DNA of 64,000 nucleotides. Source: Sphingosinicella soli (GTDB lineage Bacteria > Pseudomonadota > Alphaproteobacteria > Sphingomonadales > Sphingomonadaceae). Both the position numbers and the translations under genes were made by a program. Positions within the stretch are counted from its first letter, which is position 1. Each line of letters starts with the position of its first letter. The stretch spans positions 1-64,000 of the forward strand of contig NZ_JACHNZ010000008.1 in NCBI RefSeq assembly GCF_014199685.1, in the 5' to 3' direction. Below are positions 1 to 10,433 of the stretch, one piece after another. Below the pieces are notes generated by a model. It was not told the DNA's origin. It did no database searches and was given only the letters and a program-made list of their open reading frames with translations.

Positions 1-38
1 TCAGTCGTTGTGGCGCTCCCATGGAGTATCTGTCCCAT
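1..38 (-). CDS. IS481-family transposase, N-terminal fragment (runs off window)
   Basis: First 12 codons (MGQILHGSATTT) of a transposase gene read leftwards off the window. IS481 transposases commonly open with a GQ.LHGSATTT-like peptide ahead of the helix-turn-helix, followed by the DDE domain; only the start can be seen here. The ATG has no strong ribosome binding site. Family assignment rests on this short peptide alone, so it is tentative. Confidence 0.55.
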   Translation of the reverse strand, partial: MGQILHGSATTT

Positions 39-94
39 AGCGCATCCTTCCATTGCTGGCTGAATAATGCACCATCAAAGCCTGGGATCAAACA
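1..94 (-). mobile_element. IS481-family insertion sequence, left part only
   Basis: One end of an insertion sequence that runs off the left edge of the window. Read on the minus strand, the element appears to begin with TGTTTGATCCCAGG (94 downward), has about 55 bases of leader and then an ATG at 38 opening a frame that reads MGQILHGSATTT. That peptide matches the usual start of IS481-type DDE transposases as I remember them. The boundary is inferred from where the lipase reading frame next to it stops making sense. The other end and any target duplication lie outside the window or cannot be checked. Confidence 0.65.
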
Positions 95-1050
95 GTTACC
101 GAGGGCTCGACCAGATCGTCCTTGGGATTCTGGGCGATGAGCATCGGCACGCCGAACTGCGTGGTTGCCGGGCTGTTGGTGCGCGCCAGCCGGGCCCAGG
201 GCTGGATCGTGCCCATGTCCTTGTCCTTCAGGCGGCTTTGCAGCGTAAGAATTCCCGCGATGGTCAGCAGTTTGGGTTTCGCCTCCAGCGCGACGCAGTT
301 GTTCTGCGCTAGCCGGGTGATGATGCCTTGCGTTTGCGTTCCGCCGAGCGTGGACAAAGGCGCGCCGTAATGCTTCGACCAGCTGTAACCGATAAAGGCG
401 GTCATCAGCGCGCCGACCGTCTTGTTCGGCACCGTCCGCACGTTCTGGATCAGGTCGGTCGGCGGCGCCGCTGCGGCGACACCGACCAGTTTCAGTTCAG
501 GCGCATAGGTGCGCGCGATCTGCCCGGTCCAGAGCGCCGCGTGACCGCCCTGCGATTCGCCCCACACGGCAAAGCGGTTGCCCGCCGCGGCGCCCTTGAT
601 GGACCGCGCCGCGCGCACCGCATCGAGCACCGAACGCCCCGTATCCCGCCCCACAAGATACGGATGCACGCCATCGCTGCCGAGACCCGGATAGTCCGGC
701 GCCACCACGACATAGCCTTTGGGAATACCGGCCATCCACGGCGAATGCGTCCAGAACAGGGGGCTGAGCGACGGCGCACAGCGCGTCGCCACGCCCAGCG
801 TGCCGTGCGTCCAGGCGAGCACGTCGCGCGCCTTCGAAGGCATGGCCTCGCGCGGCGCAACGACCATGCCCGTCACGCGGATCCGCTTCCCGTCCGCGTT
901 CGTCGTCCAGTACGCGATTTTCCAGGCCTGCGATCCGCCCGGCGTCTCCACCACAGGCTCGGCCGAAATTAGCGTGCCCGCGCGCTGCGCAAATGCAGCG
1001 GCTGAGCCCAGACAGAAGGAAAACGCCGTCGCCGCCACGATCAAACGCAT
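88..1050 (-). pseudogene. Secreted alpha/beta-hydrolase (secretory lipase type), C-terminus cut off by IS insertion
   Basis: Start chosen at the ATG at 1050, which has a GAGGGGAA ribosome binding site and opens a clear Sec signal peptide (residues 1-20, ending AFAQ). The protein resembles secretory lipases/triacylglycerol lipases: nucleophile elbow GESQGG with Ser166 and an Asp-containing segment NPKDDLVEP (about residue 311) as the likely acid. The frame stops at residue 320, about 10 residues after that Asp and before the catalytic His that the fold requires. The last codons and the stop come from the terminal sequence of the IS481-type element. The product is therefore predicted inactive. 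Family members are usually near 400 residues. Confidence 0.75.
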
Positions 1051-1207
1051 GCGAATTCCCCTCATCGCCGCTTCGAGCAACGCAAGCATAAACCCCGCTT
1101 GCCCGAAGCGCCAGCCGCACGGCACACCGCCTTGCCGGGCGCGCCATTCTGGACATTCGATGATCCGGCGATCAAAATGGAATCGGCCGCGCTTACCCGG
1201 AGCTCTT

Positions 1208-1519
1208 TTGACGAACGCTTTTCTCCACGGCACTGTCCACGAGGCTCGTGACGACCTTCAAGCCGCAGTGCGATCAGATCCTGCGATCCTGGCGTTATGG
1301 GAAAAGCTCACGCCGCTCGGTCGGAACGAATTCATCTGCTGGGTCGATGACGCCAGGCAGGCGGCAACGCGTCAACGCCGGATAGAGCGGACCTGCGACG
1401 AACTGCGGGAGGGAAAGAAGCGGCCGTGCTGCTGGGCGGGCTGTATCCACCGCACGGACAAGGCGCCGGGCCGGTGGCAACAGGCCGTCCTGATCGACAA
1501 ACACAAAAAGACCCGCTGA
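1208..1519 (+). CDS. YdeI/OmpD-associated family small protein
   Basis: A 103-residue protein that fits the C-terminal YdeI/OmpD-associated domain: a [16 protein letters not shown] helix, then [15 protein letters not shown] and a Cys/Trp-rich tail ([10 protein letters not shown]). The domain is widespread and was named from bacteriocin-protection work, but its biochemical role is not established. The start is uncertain. I prefer the TTG at 1208, with GGAG six bases upstream; an in-frame ATG at 1160 would add 16 residues but has a poorer site. It stands alone between the divergent lipase remnant and uvrA, so the context gives no functional clue. Confidence 0.6.
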   Translation: MTNAFLHGTVHEARDDLQAAVRSDPAILALWEKLTPLGRNEFICWVDDARQAATRQRRIERTCDELREGKKRPCCWAGCIHRTDKAPGRWQQAVLIDKHKKTR

Positions 1520-1630
1520 CGGGTTCCCGCGCGTCGGCATCCACCCACCGCTGCGCCGCCTTGCCAAGCGCATCCGCCACCCCCATCTGCTGTCTTCCCC
1601 CGGCGCCGTTTTGCGGCTAGTGTCCGACCG

Positions 1631-1645
1631 GAACAAACAGGAAAC
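1631..1645 (+). promoter_or_regulatory. Possible degenerate LexA (SOS) box upstream of uvrA
   Basis: GAAC, seven bases, then AAAC, 14 bases before the uvrA start. The alphaproteobacterial LexA operator is usually written GAAC-N7-GAAC (or its complement GTTC-N7-GTTC), so this matches 7 of 8 defined positions. uvrA is a common SOS gene, which makes the position plausible, but one mismatch in a short motif is weak evidence. Confidence 0.3.
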
Positions 1646-1658
1646 GACAGCCCTCCCT

Positions 1659-4586
<2,928 letters not shown>

Positions 4587-4597
4587 GGTATCGGAAC

Positions 4598-4640
4598 GCT
4601 CAGCCGCCGCGCTCGAAACGAACGCGGCGACTGAGCTTTC
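4598..4640 (+). terminator. Rho-independent terminator after uvrA
   Basis: GCTCAGCCGCCGCG (4598-4611) pairs with CGCGGCGACTGAGC (4623-4636) over 14 positions with one C-A mismatch, an 11-base loop, and TTT directly after. It lies 11 bases past the uvrA stop. Confidence 0.65.
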
Positions 4641-4651
4641 ATGACATGCAC

Positions 4652-5092
4652 CTATTGAGCGATTGATGGCCCGCTCGAGGCCGTCCGACCCGATCGCTGA
4701 TCCGGCTTTTTCGCCGGTTTGCCGTTGCCGGTGCCGTTGCCGTGGCTCGCGTCATAGGCTTCGCTGGCGTGCTGATAGGCCTCGCCGACGCGGCGCTTGC
4801 CTGCGCTTGCCTTCGCCGCCACGGCGGAGCCGATCACGGCGGCGCCGTGGCCGAGACCGGATGCGGCCTCGCCTGCCTTGGTGCGGGCCTTGCCTGCGGC
4901 GGAGCGCACACGATCGTTGTCCTTGAGCGCGACGGCCCCGGCCGCAACGGCGGCAAGCGCGAGCGGCGCGACGACGGGATGCTTCAGCGCCGCAAGCAGT
5001 TTTCCGCCCCGAATCCGCATCGGCTTGGAAAGCTTCACGCCCGCGACGCGCTTCGGCAGTTTCTGCGTTTTGGTGGTATCGGTCTTCGGCAT
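4652..5092 (-). CDS. Hypothetical basic protein with one hydrophobic segment
   Basis: A 146-residue protein I do not recognise. The start at 5092 (MPKTDTTKTQKLPKRV) has a GAGGAG ribosome binding site eight bases upstream; the longer open frame beyond it overlaps the divergent gene and is unlikely to be translated. It is rich in Lys, Arg, Ala and Gly, with one likely membrane-associated stretch around residues 43-62 (HPVVAPLALAAVAAGAVAL). The C-terminal part (GKARTKAGEAASGLG, then NGTGNGKPAKKPDQRSG) looks disordered. It is divergent from the DUF2721 gene, and no operon partner is apparent. A structural or DNA-associated role would be a guess. Confidence 0.7.
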   Translation of the reverse strand: MPKTDTTKTQKLPKRVAGVKLSKPMRIRGGKLLAALKHPVVAPLALAAVAAGAVALKDNDRVRSAAGKARTKAGEAASGLGHGAAVIGSAVAAKASAGKRRVGEAYQHASEAYDASHGNGTGNGKPAKKPDQRSGRTASSGPSIAQ

Positions 5093-5207
5093 GATCGGTC
5101 TCCTCGTGTTTCGCGTGGGGTATGGAAAACCCACGAACTGCGCCGCGAAAGGTTCCGTCAAATCCGATGGATTGACGCGGAGAGCGGGTCTGGGCACGCT
5201 CCGCGCC

Positions 5208-5681
5208 ATGAATCCTTCCCCTTTCACCGGCGTGCAGATCGCCGACATCGGCCACGCCGTTCAGCTCGCGATCGCGCCGGTCTTCCTGATCGCGGGGATC
5301 GGGGCGCTGCTCAATGTGATGGCGAACCGGCTGGGCCGCGTGGTGGACCGCGCACGCGCGCTGGAAAGGGATATCACTGGCTACGATGAAACGATGCGCG
5401 CCCGCGCGATGGCCGAGCTTGTCGTTCTCGATCGCCGCATGGTGCTCGTTCACTGGGCGATCTACGCGTGCGTATCGAGCGCGCTTGCGGTCTGCCTCGT
5501 CATCGGCGTGCTGTTCGTCGGCGATCTTGCCGATGCGGCGGTCGGCACGATCGTCGCGGCGTTGTTCATTGCCGCGATGGCGCTGATCGTGGCGGGCCTC
5601 GTCATCTTCCTCATCGAAACCGGCATCGCCACCCGCTCCGTCCGCGTCCGCCAGGAAATCCTGAAACGCGAGGTCGAATGA
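5208..5681 (+). CDS. DUF2721 family membrane protein
   Basis: 157 residues with three predicted membrane helices: about residues 18-38 (APVFLIAGIGALLNVMANRL), 80-101 and 112-136. The arrangement, an N-terminal helix, a charged linker with LGRVVDRARALERD and then a helical hairpin, fits DUF2721 inner-membrane proteins of unknown function. The ATG at 5208 gives MNPSPFTGVQIADIGHAVQ, the usual family start. It is divergently transcribed from the small basic-protein gene and is followed by a long gene-free region. Confidence 0.8.
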   Translation: MNPSPFTGVQIADIGHAVQLAIAPVFLIAGIGALLNVMANRLGRVVDRARALERDITGYDETMRARAMAELVVLDRRMVLVHWAIYACVSSALAVCLVIGVLFVGDLADAAVGTIVAALFIAAMALIVAGLVIFLIETGIATRSVRVRQEILKREVE

Positions 5682-5842
5682 CCCGAGGAAGCACTTTGGA
5701 CGAAGGGATTTCGTTCAGGCCGAGGCGAAAAGTGTGGATTTCGAGAACCGGAGCGGAGCGTACCAAAGGTACGTGAGCACCGGAAGCGCAGAAAGCCGCG
5801 CTTTACAGCCCGGCCTGGGCGAAATCCCTGTCCAAAGCAAAC

Positions 5843-5868
5843 GGGGGCTGGCCTTTCGGCCAGCCCCC
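5843..5868. repeat. Perfect 11-bp inverted repeat
   Basis: GGGGGCTGGCC, loop TTTC, GGCCAGCCCCC. There is no T-run on either side, so it does not look like a standard intrinsic terminator. It sits inside the gene-free region and more than 150 bases from any gene. Confidence 0.8.
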
Positions 5869-6221
5869 ACTCGCTCCGTTGGTCCCGCACATCGGCCATC
5901 CGGCCTGTGCCCGGGCTTCGGGGCTTGCGTCTCCGACGGTCCCGGGGGGATCGAACGGTTTCGCATTTCGATGTCGTTCGCCGACCGCTCGCGTCACCTG
6001 TGCTTCGCACGGGCTGGCGTTGCGGACCGGAAGGTCCGGCATCGGGGATCAGCAGTGTTTCCTGAAGGCTTCGCTTGCGCGCTGCATACGGGAATTCAAC
6101 CGTGACCCTGGTGATTTTCCGGGGGTTTCCGCTCGTTTCCGGGCTTCCGCCGCCTTCCGACCACATCTGCAAGGTCTCACGAATCCGTGAGTCGCCCAAG
6201 CGAAAAATGGCCTCGGCCGCC

Positions 6222-6230
6222 TGTGGATAA
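6222..6230 (-). other. Exact DnaA-box sequence
   Basis: TTATCCACA on the minus strand (TGTGGATAA as printed) is an exact match to the consensus DnaA box. It is followed by two GGGGATA repeats. Only one exact box is seen, so this is a possible DnaA-binding site and not by itself an origin. Confidence 0.4.
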
Positions 6231-6273
6231 CGGGGATATCGGGGATAAAAGGGCGAATTCACCCAGAAATAGA

Positions 6274-6306
6274 AATGCCCCACGCCGCATAAGGGCACGG
6301 GGCATT
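6274..6306 (-). terminator. Rho-independent terminator after the fasciclin gene
   Basis: AATGCCCC (6274-6281) and GGGGCATT (6299-6306) form an 8-bp stem. Read on the minus strand, the stem runs into GGGGCATTTCTATTTCT, a T-rich tail. It lies about 45 bases after the fasciclin stop. Confidence 0.7.
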
Positions 6307-6352
6307 CCTGTAAAGCCTTGAATGTTACGCGCTTGCGGGGCGCCGGGCGGTG

Positions 6353-6829
6353 TCAGCCCTGCGCCGGAACCACAATGCCGTTGACGACGTGAACGACACC
6401 ATTCGAGGCCTGAACGTCGGCTTTGGTGATATAGGTCGCGTTGCCCTGGCTGTCGGTCAGCTTGACGATACCGGCATCCAGCGTTGCGGTCAGCACGCTG
6501 CCCTGCACGGTCTTTACCTCGGCCTTGCCGCCGCCCGCTTCGATCGCGGCCATGACATCGGCCTGCGTCATCTTGCCGGGGATCACGAGGTAATTGATGA
6601 GACCCGAAAGCTGCTCCTTGGCGTTGGGCTGCATAAGCTGCTGCACCGTCGCCGCGCCAAGCCGCGCGAAGGCGTCGTTATTCGGCGCGAACACCGTGAA
6701 CGGGCCGGGCTGGGAAAGATCATCGACCAGTTCCGCCGCTCTCATCGCCTGCGCGAGCGTGCTGAGCTCCGGCGTCGCGAGCACATTGCCGATAACCGAG
6801 GTCGGATCGACCGCAACAGCGGTCGCCAC
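6353..6829 (-). CDS. Fasciclin (FAS1) domain protein, apparently frameshifted from its signal peptide
   Basis: The 158-residue frame is almost entirely one FAS1 domain: SVIGNVLATPELSTL at the start, the H1 motif with PGPFTVFAPNNDAF near 42-55, and the H2 region GVVHVVNGIVVPAQG at the end. FAS1 domains mediate adhesion and are normally exported. Taken alone this frame has no signal peptide. However, the same frame stays open upstream as an Ala/Pro-rich linker, and a signal peptide with a good ribosome binding site lies just ahead in another frame. The intact gene would start at 6983. A terminator follows the stop. Confidence 0.8.
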   Translation of the reverse strand: MATAVAVDPTSVIGNVLATPELSTLAQAMRAAELVDDLSQPGPFTVFAPNNDAFARLGAATVQQLMQPNAKEQLSGLINYLVIPGKMTQADVMAAIEAGGGKAEVKTVQGSVLTATLDAGIVKLTDSQGNATYITKADVQASNGVVHVVNGIVVPAQG

Positions 6830-6983
6830 TTCAGCCGCCGGTGCGGTGGCCGGCGCGGTCGCCCCAGCGTCTACTGGAGCGGGTGTAGCGGCAGGCGCGG
6901 CAGCAGGATCCGCGACCTGTGCCGTCCGGCGCAGCGATCAGAACCGAAACAGCGGCGGCTTTCAGAAACATGGAATACTTCAT
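6830..6983 (-). other. Out-of-frame signal peptide and linker of the fasciclin gene
   Basis: ATG at 6983 follows a GAGGGAGAAGA ribosome binding site and encodes MKYSMFLKAAAVSVLIAAP, a good Sec signal peptide. About 65 bases in, the frame must shift by one base to continue as TAQVADPAAAPAATPAP and on into the FAS1 domain. The most likely shift point is around 6915-6925. This is either a genuine inactivating indel or a sequencing error. Confidence 0.65.
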
Positions 6984-7136
6984 TCTTCTCCCTCTCGTTG
7001 TGGGCGGAACGCGCCCCTCACATTAGCAACTGCAGCATAGACCGAAGGTTCCGCCCGAAATGAACGCACGGAACGGCCCGTCCCGGCGCAGGCTCGCCTC
7101 ATCCCAAACTGCTGCGATGCGGAAGAAAAAGAAAAA

Positions 7137-7167
7137 GGCCGCGCCGGAGATATCCGACGCGGCCTTT
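7137..7167 (-). terminator. Strong intrinsic terminator (minus strand) with T-rich tail
   Basis: GGCCGCG (7137-7143) pairs with CGCGGCC (7158-7164). The minus strand reads stem, stem, then TTTTTCTTTTTCTTCC, a classic terminator. On the plus strand only TTT follows. It ends the short transcript carrying the 18-codon gene, or acts as an attenuator ahead of the fasciclin gene 150 bases further on. Confidence 0.8.
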
Positions 7168-7227
7168 CGCATGGGTCAGCGGCCGGTACTCCGGCCCGGG
7201 AACCCGTCTACTCCCTTGGCCGTGGCC

Positions 7228-7284
7228 TCAGGCGCGATATTCCCGAACGAGCTGAACCGACCCCATCGCTGAACCATGAGACAT
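7228..7284 (-). CDS. Possible small-peptide gene, 18 residues
   Basis: ATG at 7284 is preceded at the ideal distance by GAAAGGAGGTGA, which is fully complementary to the 3' end of 16S rRNA as known for this group. This is by far the strongest ribosome binding site I saw in the window. The frame reads MSHGSAMGSVQLVREYRA and ends at a TGA. A second small stem-loop (GGCCGG/CCGGCC, 7181-7196) and a strong intrinsic terminator follow, so the unit looks complete and independent. I do not recognise the peptide. It could be a real microprotein, a leader peptide for the fasciclin gene downstream, or the translated part of a small RNA. It has no run of a single amino acid as in classical attenuators. 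Confidence 0.5.
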   Translation of the reverse strand: MSHGSAMGSVQLVREYRA

Positions 7285-7399
7285 CGGTCACCTCCTTTCG
7301 CTTTGTTGAACTCGATTCGAAAGATGGGGAGAAAAACGCGATCCTGCAAGACACAAAAAACGCGTGTCCCCCTGTGCGTCTTCGTCTAGTCAGCGCGCG

Positions 7400-8524
7400 A
7401 TGTCGCACTATGCCAATCATGTCGCCGATCTTGCCGCGCTCGAAGCTGCGGCGCGGCGGCGCAGACTCATCCCGCGCACGGGCATAGATTTCTCGTCGAA
7501 CGACTATCTGGGCCTGTCCGGCGATCCCGCGCTTGGCGCCGCCATCGCCGATGCGCTGGCGCGCGGCGTGCCGACGGGCTCGGGCGGTTCGCGGCTGCTG
7601 CGCGGCAACGATGCCGAGCACGAAGCGCTGGAGGCGGAGGCGGCGGCGTTCTTCGGCGCGGAGAGCGCGCTGTGGTTCAGCACCGGCTACGCCGCGAACT
7701 CGGCGATCATCTCCACCCTGCCGCAGCGCGGCGACCTCGTCGTCTACGACGAACTCATCCACGCCAGCGTTCACGAGGGCCTGCGCCTTACCCGCGCCGA
7801 AACCCGCGCCGCGCCGCATAACGATGTCGGCGCCGTGGCAGACGCCATCGCCGCATGGCGCGCCTCCGGCGGCAGGGGCCGCGTGTGGATCGCGGTGGAA
7901 AGCCTCTACAGCATGGACGGCGACCGCGCCTCGCTCGCCGATCTCGCCGCGCTTGCCGAAGCCCACGGCGCCGTGCTCATCATCGACGAGGCGCATGCGA
8001 CCGGCGTGTTCGGGGCCGCCGGGCGCGGTCTCGCGTCGGCGCTCGAAGGGCGCGAAAACGTCATCACGCTGCACACCTGCGGCAAGGCGCTCGGCTGCGA
8101 AGGCGCGCTCGTCTGCGCGCCTGCGGTCGTCACCGATTTCCTCGTCAATCGCGGTCGCGGCTTCATTTTCTCGACCGCGCCCTCGCCGCTCATGGCGGCG
8201 GCGGTGCGCGCCGCGCTGCGCATCATCGAAAGCGCCGACGATCGCCGCGCCCGGCTGGCGGCGCTCATCGCGCATGCGGAGCGCGTGCTCGGCCCGCACG
8301 GCGCGCTCATCTCCGGCTCGCAGATCATGCCGGTCATCCTCGGCGACGACGCCCGCACCATGCGCGCCGCCGCCGCCGTGCAGGCGGCCGGGTTCGATGT
8401 GCGCGGCATCCGCCCGCCCACGGTTCCGGCGGGCACCTCGCGCCTGCGCATCACGCTCACGCTGAACGCCACCGAAGACGACATATCCGCGCTCGCCGCC
8501 GTTCTCGAAGGCGCGCTTGCATGA
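7400..8524 (+). CDS. bioF: 8-amino-7-oxononanoate synthase
   Basis: PLP-dependent enzyme joining pimeloyl-ACP (or CoA) and L-alanine in biotin synthesis. It has 374 residues, the normal size. [13 protein letters not shown] near the N-terminus, the [11 protein letters not shown] segment that holds the PLP-ring Asp, and HTCGKALG with the Schiff-base Lys229 are visible. The start is the ATG at 7400 ([17 protein letters not shown]). Its stop overlaps the bioD start as ATGA, showing translational coupling in a bioF-bioD-bioA operon. bioB and bioC are not in the window. Confidence 0.96.
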   Translation: MSHYANHVADLAALEAAARRRRLIPRTGIDFSSNDYLGLSGDPALGAAIADALARGVPTGSGGSRLLRGNDAEHEALEAEAAAFFGAESALWFSTGYAANSAIISTLPQRGDLVVYDELIHASVHEGLRLTRAETRAAPHNDVGAVADAIAAWRASGGRGRVWIAVESLYSMDGDRASLADLAALAEAHGAVLIIDEAHATGVFGAAGRGLASALEGRENVITLHTCGKALGCEGALVCAPAVVTDFLVNRGRGFIFSTAPSPLMAAAVRAALRIIESADDRRARLAALIAHAERVLGPHGALISGSQIMPVILGDDARTMRAAAAVQAAGFDVRGIRPPTVPAGTSRLRITLTLNATEDDISALAAVLEGALA

Positions 8525-9135
8525 GCCGCATCGTCGTCACCGGCACGGATACCGGCGTCGGCAAGACCGTCTTCGCCGCCGCGCTCGCCGGAGCGCTGCG
8601 CGCGCACTACTGGAAGCCGGTGCAGGCGGGGCTTGAAGACGGCAGCGATGCGCAGAGCGTCGCGGCGCTGTCGGGCCTTCCGGCAGGCTACATCCTCCCC
8701 GAAGCCTACCGCCTCACCACGCCCTGCTCCCCGCACCGCGCCGCCGAGCTGGACGGCATCGAGATCGATCCGGGCCTCCCGCTTCCCCCGCACGATCCGC
8801 TCGTCGTGGAGGGCGCAGGCGGCGCGCTCGTGCCCGTCACACGCCATATCCTCTATGCCGACATCTTCGCGCGCTGGGCGCTCCCGGTGGTGATCGTCGC
8901 CCGCACAGAGCTCGGCACGATCAGCCACAGCCTGCTCACCATCGAAGCCCTCCGGTCGCGCGGCGTGCCCATCCTCGGCATCGCCTTTTCCGGCGACGCC
9001 AACGAAGACAGCGAAGCCACCATCTGCGCGATCGGCAACGTCAGGCGTCTCGGCCGCCTCCCCCGCGTGCCCCTCACCGCACCGTCTCTGTCGTCCGCCT
9101 TCGCGTCCGCGTTCCGGCTGGAGGATTTCCGATGA
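8521..9135 (+). CDS. bioD: Dethiobiotin synthetase
   Basis: ATP-dependent carboxylation of 7,8-diaminopelargonate to dethiobiotin. It has 204 residues. Walker [10 protein letters not shown] is at residues 8-16, Lys near WKPVQAG is in the usual substrate region, and [12 protein letters not shown] is the second nucleotide/substrate loop. The ATG overlaps the bioF stop and its own TGA overlaps the bioA ATG. Acts in the cytoplasm between BioA and BioB. Confidence 0.95.
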   Translation: MSRIVVTGTDTGVGKTVFAAALAGALRAHYWKPVQAGLEDGSDAQSVAALSGLPAGYILPEAYRLTTPCSPHRAAELDGIEIDPGLPLPPHDPLVVEGAGGALVPVTRHILYADIFARWALPVVIVARTELGTISHSLLTIEALRSRGVPILGIAFSGDANEDSEATICAIGNVRRLGRLPRVPLTAPSLSSAFASAFRLEDFR

Positions 9136-10376
9136 CCTCGCCCGTCTGGCACCCGTTCACGCAGCACGGTCTCGGCGAGCCGATCCCCCGCATCGTCCGC
9201 GCCGAAGGCTGCGCGCTCTACACAGACGACGGCCGCCGCATCATCGACGCGATCTCGTCGTGGTGGGTGACGACGCACGGCCACTGCAACCCGCGCATCA
9301 TGGCCGCCATTGCCGATCAGGCGGGCAAGCTCGACCAGATGATCTTCGCGGGCTGGACGCACGAACCCGCCGAAACGCTCGCCGCGGCGCTCGTGGAGAT
9401 GCTCCCCGCCCCGCTCGCGCACGTCTTCTTTTCCGACAGCGGCTCCACCGCCGTCGAGGTCGCGCTCAAGATGGCGCTCGGCTACTGGCGCGATCGCGGC
9501 GCGCGCCACCGCATCCTCGTCATGGAGCACAGCTACCACGGCGACACGATCGGCACGATGTCGGTGGGCGAGCGCGGCGTCTACAACGCCGCCTACGCGC
9601 CGCTGCTCTTCGACGTCGGCACTGTCCCCTTCCCCGCCGCAGGCCGCGAGCAGGAAACGCTCGACGCGCTCGAACGCCTGTGCCGCACGGAGAGCCCCGC
9701 CGCCTTCATCGTCGAGCCGCTGGTGCTCGGCGCGGGCGGCATGATGATGTACGGCGCGGGCACGCTCGCGGAGATGCACGCCATCTGCCGCCGCCACGGC
9801 GTGATCTTCATCGCCGACGAGGTAATGACCGGCTGGGGCCGCACCGGCACGCTGCTCGCCTGCGAACAGGCCGGTATCGTGCCGGACATCCTCTGCCTCG
9901 CGAAGGGCCTCACCGGCGGCGCGGTGCCGCTCGCCGTCACGCTCGCGACCCCGCCGATCTTCGAGGCGCATCTGTCTCAGGACCGCGCGAAGCTCTTCTA
10001 CCATTCGTCCAGCTTCACCGCGAACCCGCTCTCCTGCGCCGCCGCCGTCGCCAACGTCGGCATCTGGCGGGAGGAGCCGGTGCTTGAGCGCATCGCCGAC
10101 CTCGCGGCGCGGCAGAGCGCGCACCTCGCGAAACTCGCCGCCCACCCGCGCATCCGCAACGCCCGCCAGATCGGCACGATCACGGCGGTGGAGGTGGAGG
10201 ACACGGCCGGCAACTACCTCTCCGCGCTCGGCCCCCGCCTCCTCGCGGCCTTCCGCGAGCGCGACGTGCTGCTCCGCCCGCTCGGCAACACCGTCTACCT
10301 GATGCCGCCCTACTGCACTGACGAGACGGACCTCTCGCGCATTTACGCCGTGATAGAAGAGGCCGTCGCGGAATAG
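9132..10376 (+). CDS. bioA: Adenosylmethionine--8-amino-7-oxononanoate transaminase
   Basis: Class III aminotransferase making 7,8-diaminopelargonate with SAM as amino donor. The 414 residues contain WHPFTQH near the start (substrate pocket), [27 protein letters not shown] with the cofactor Asp, and CLAKGLTGG with PLP Lys258. The WW pair in ISSWWV and the SAM-type pocket favour BioA over other class III transaminases, as does its place last in bioF-bioD-bioA with 4-base overlaps. Confidence 0.95.
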   Translation: MTSPVWHPFTQHGLGEPIPRIVRAEGCALYTDDGRRIIDAISSWWVTTHGHCNPRIMAAIADQAGKLDQMIFAGWTHEPAETLAAALVEMLPAPLAHVFFSDSGSTAVEVALKMALGYWRDRGARHRILVMEHSYHGDTIGTMSVGERGVYNAAYAPLLFDVGTVPFPAAGREQETLDALERLCRTESPAAFIVEPLVLGAGGMMMYGAGTLAEMHAICRRHGVIFIADEVMTGWGRTGTLLACEQAGIVPDILCLAKGLTGGAVPLAVTLATPPIFEAHLSQDRAKLFYHSSSFTANPLSCAAAVANVGIWREEPVLERIADLAARQSAHLAKLAAHPRIRNARQIGTITAVEVEDTAGNYLSALGPRLLAAFRERDVLLRPLGNTVYLMPPYCTDETDLSRIYAVIEEAVAE

Positions 10377-10433
10377 TTTACGCCCGCCGGGCGAACAGCT
10401 ACCTTCGCCCACGAACAATCGGGGAGACGATCC

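Larger units (their letters stand above)
5682..6352 (+). other. Gene-free, hairpin-rich region (671 bp)
   Basis: No convincing gene in any frame: the open frames here are Pro/Arg/Ser-rich, lack ribosome binding sites and match nothing I recognise. It holds several inverted repeats. CGTACC-AAA-GGTACG lies at about 5759-5773. A perfect 11-bp stem with a 4-base loop (GGGGGCTGGCC / GGCCAGCCCCC) lies at 5843-5868. A terminator for the fasciclin gene lies at 6274-6306. There is also one exact DnaA-box match at 6222-6230. The first half, roughly 5730-5870, has the look of a dispersed or structured element. I cannot say whether it is transcribed. Confidence 0.6.

Noticed and set aside
6181-6260. Replication origin
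   Set aside because: Only one exact DnaA box, no AT-rich unwinding region and no flanking origin-type genes, so it is listed only as a possible binding site.
5462-6298. 278-codon frame through the gene-free region
   Set aside because: Pro/Arg/Ser/Gly composition, no ribosome binding site, and it runs into the DUF2721 gene in antisense.
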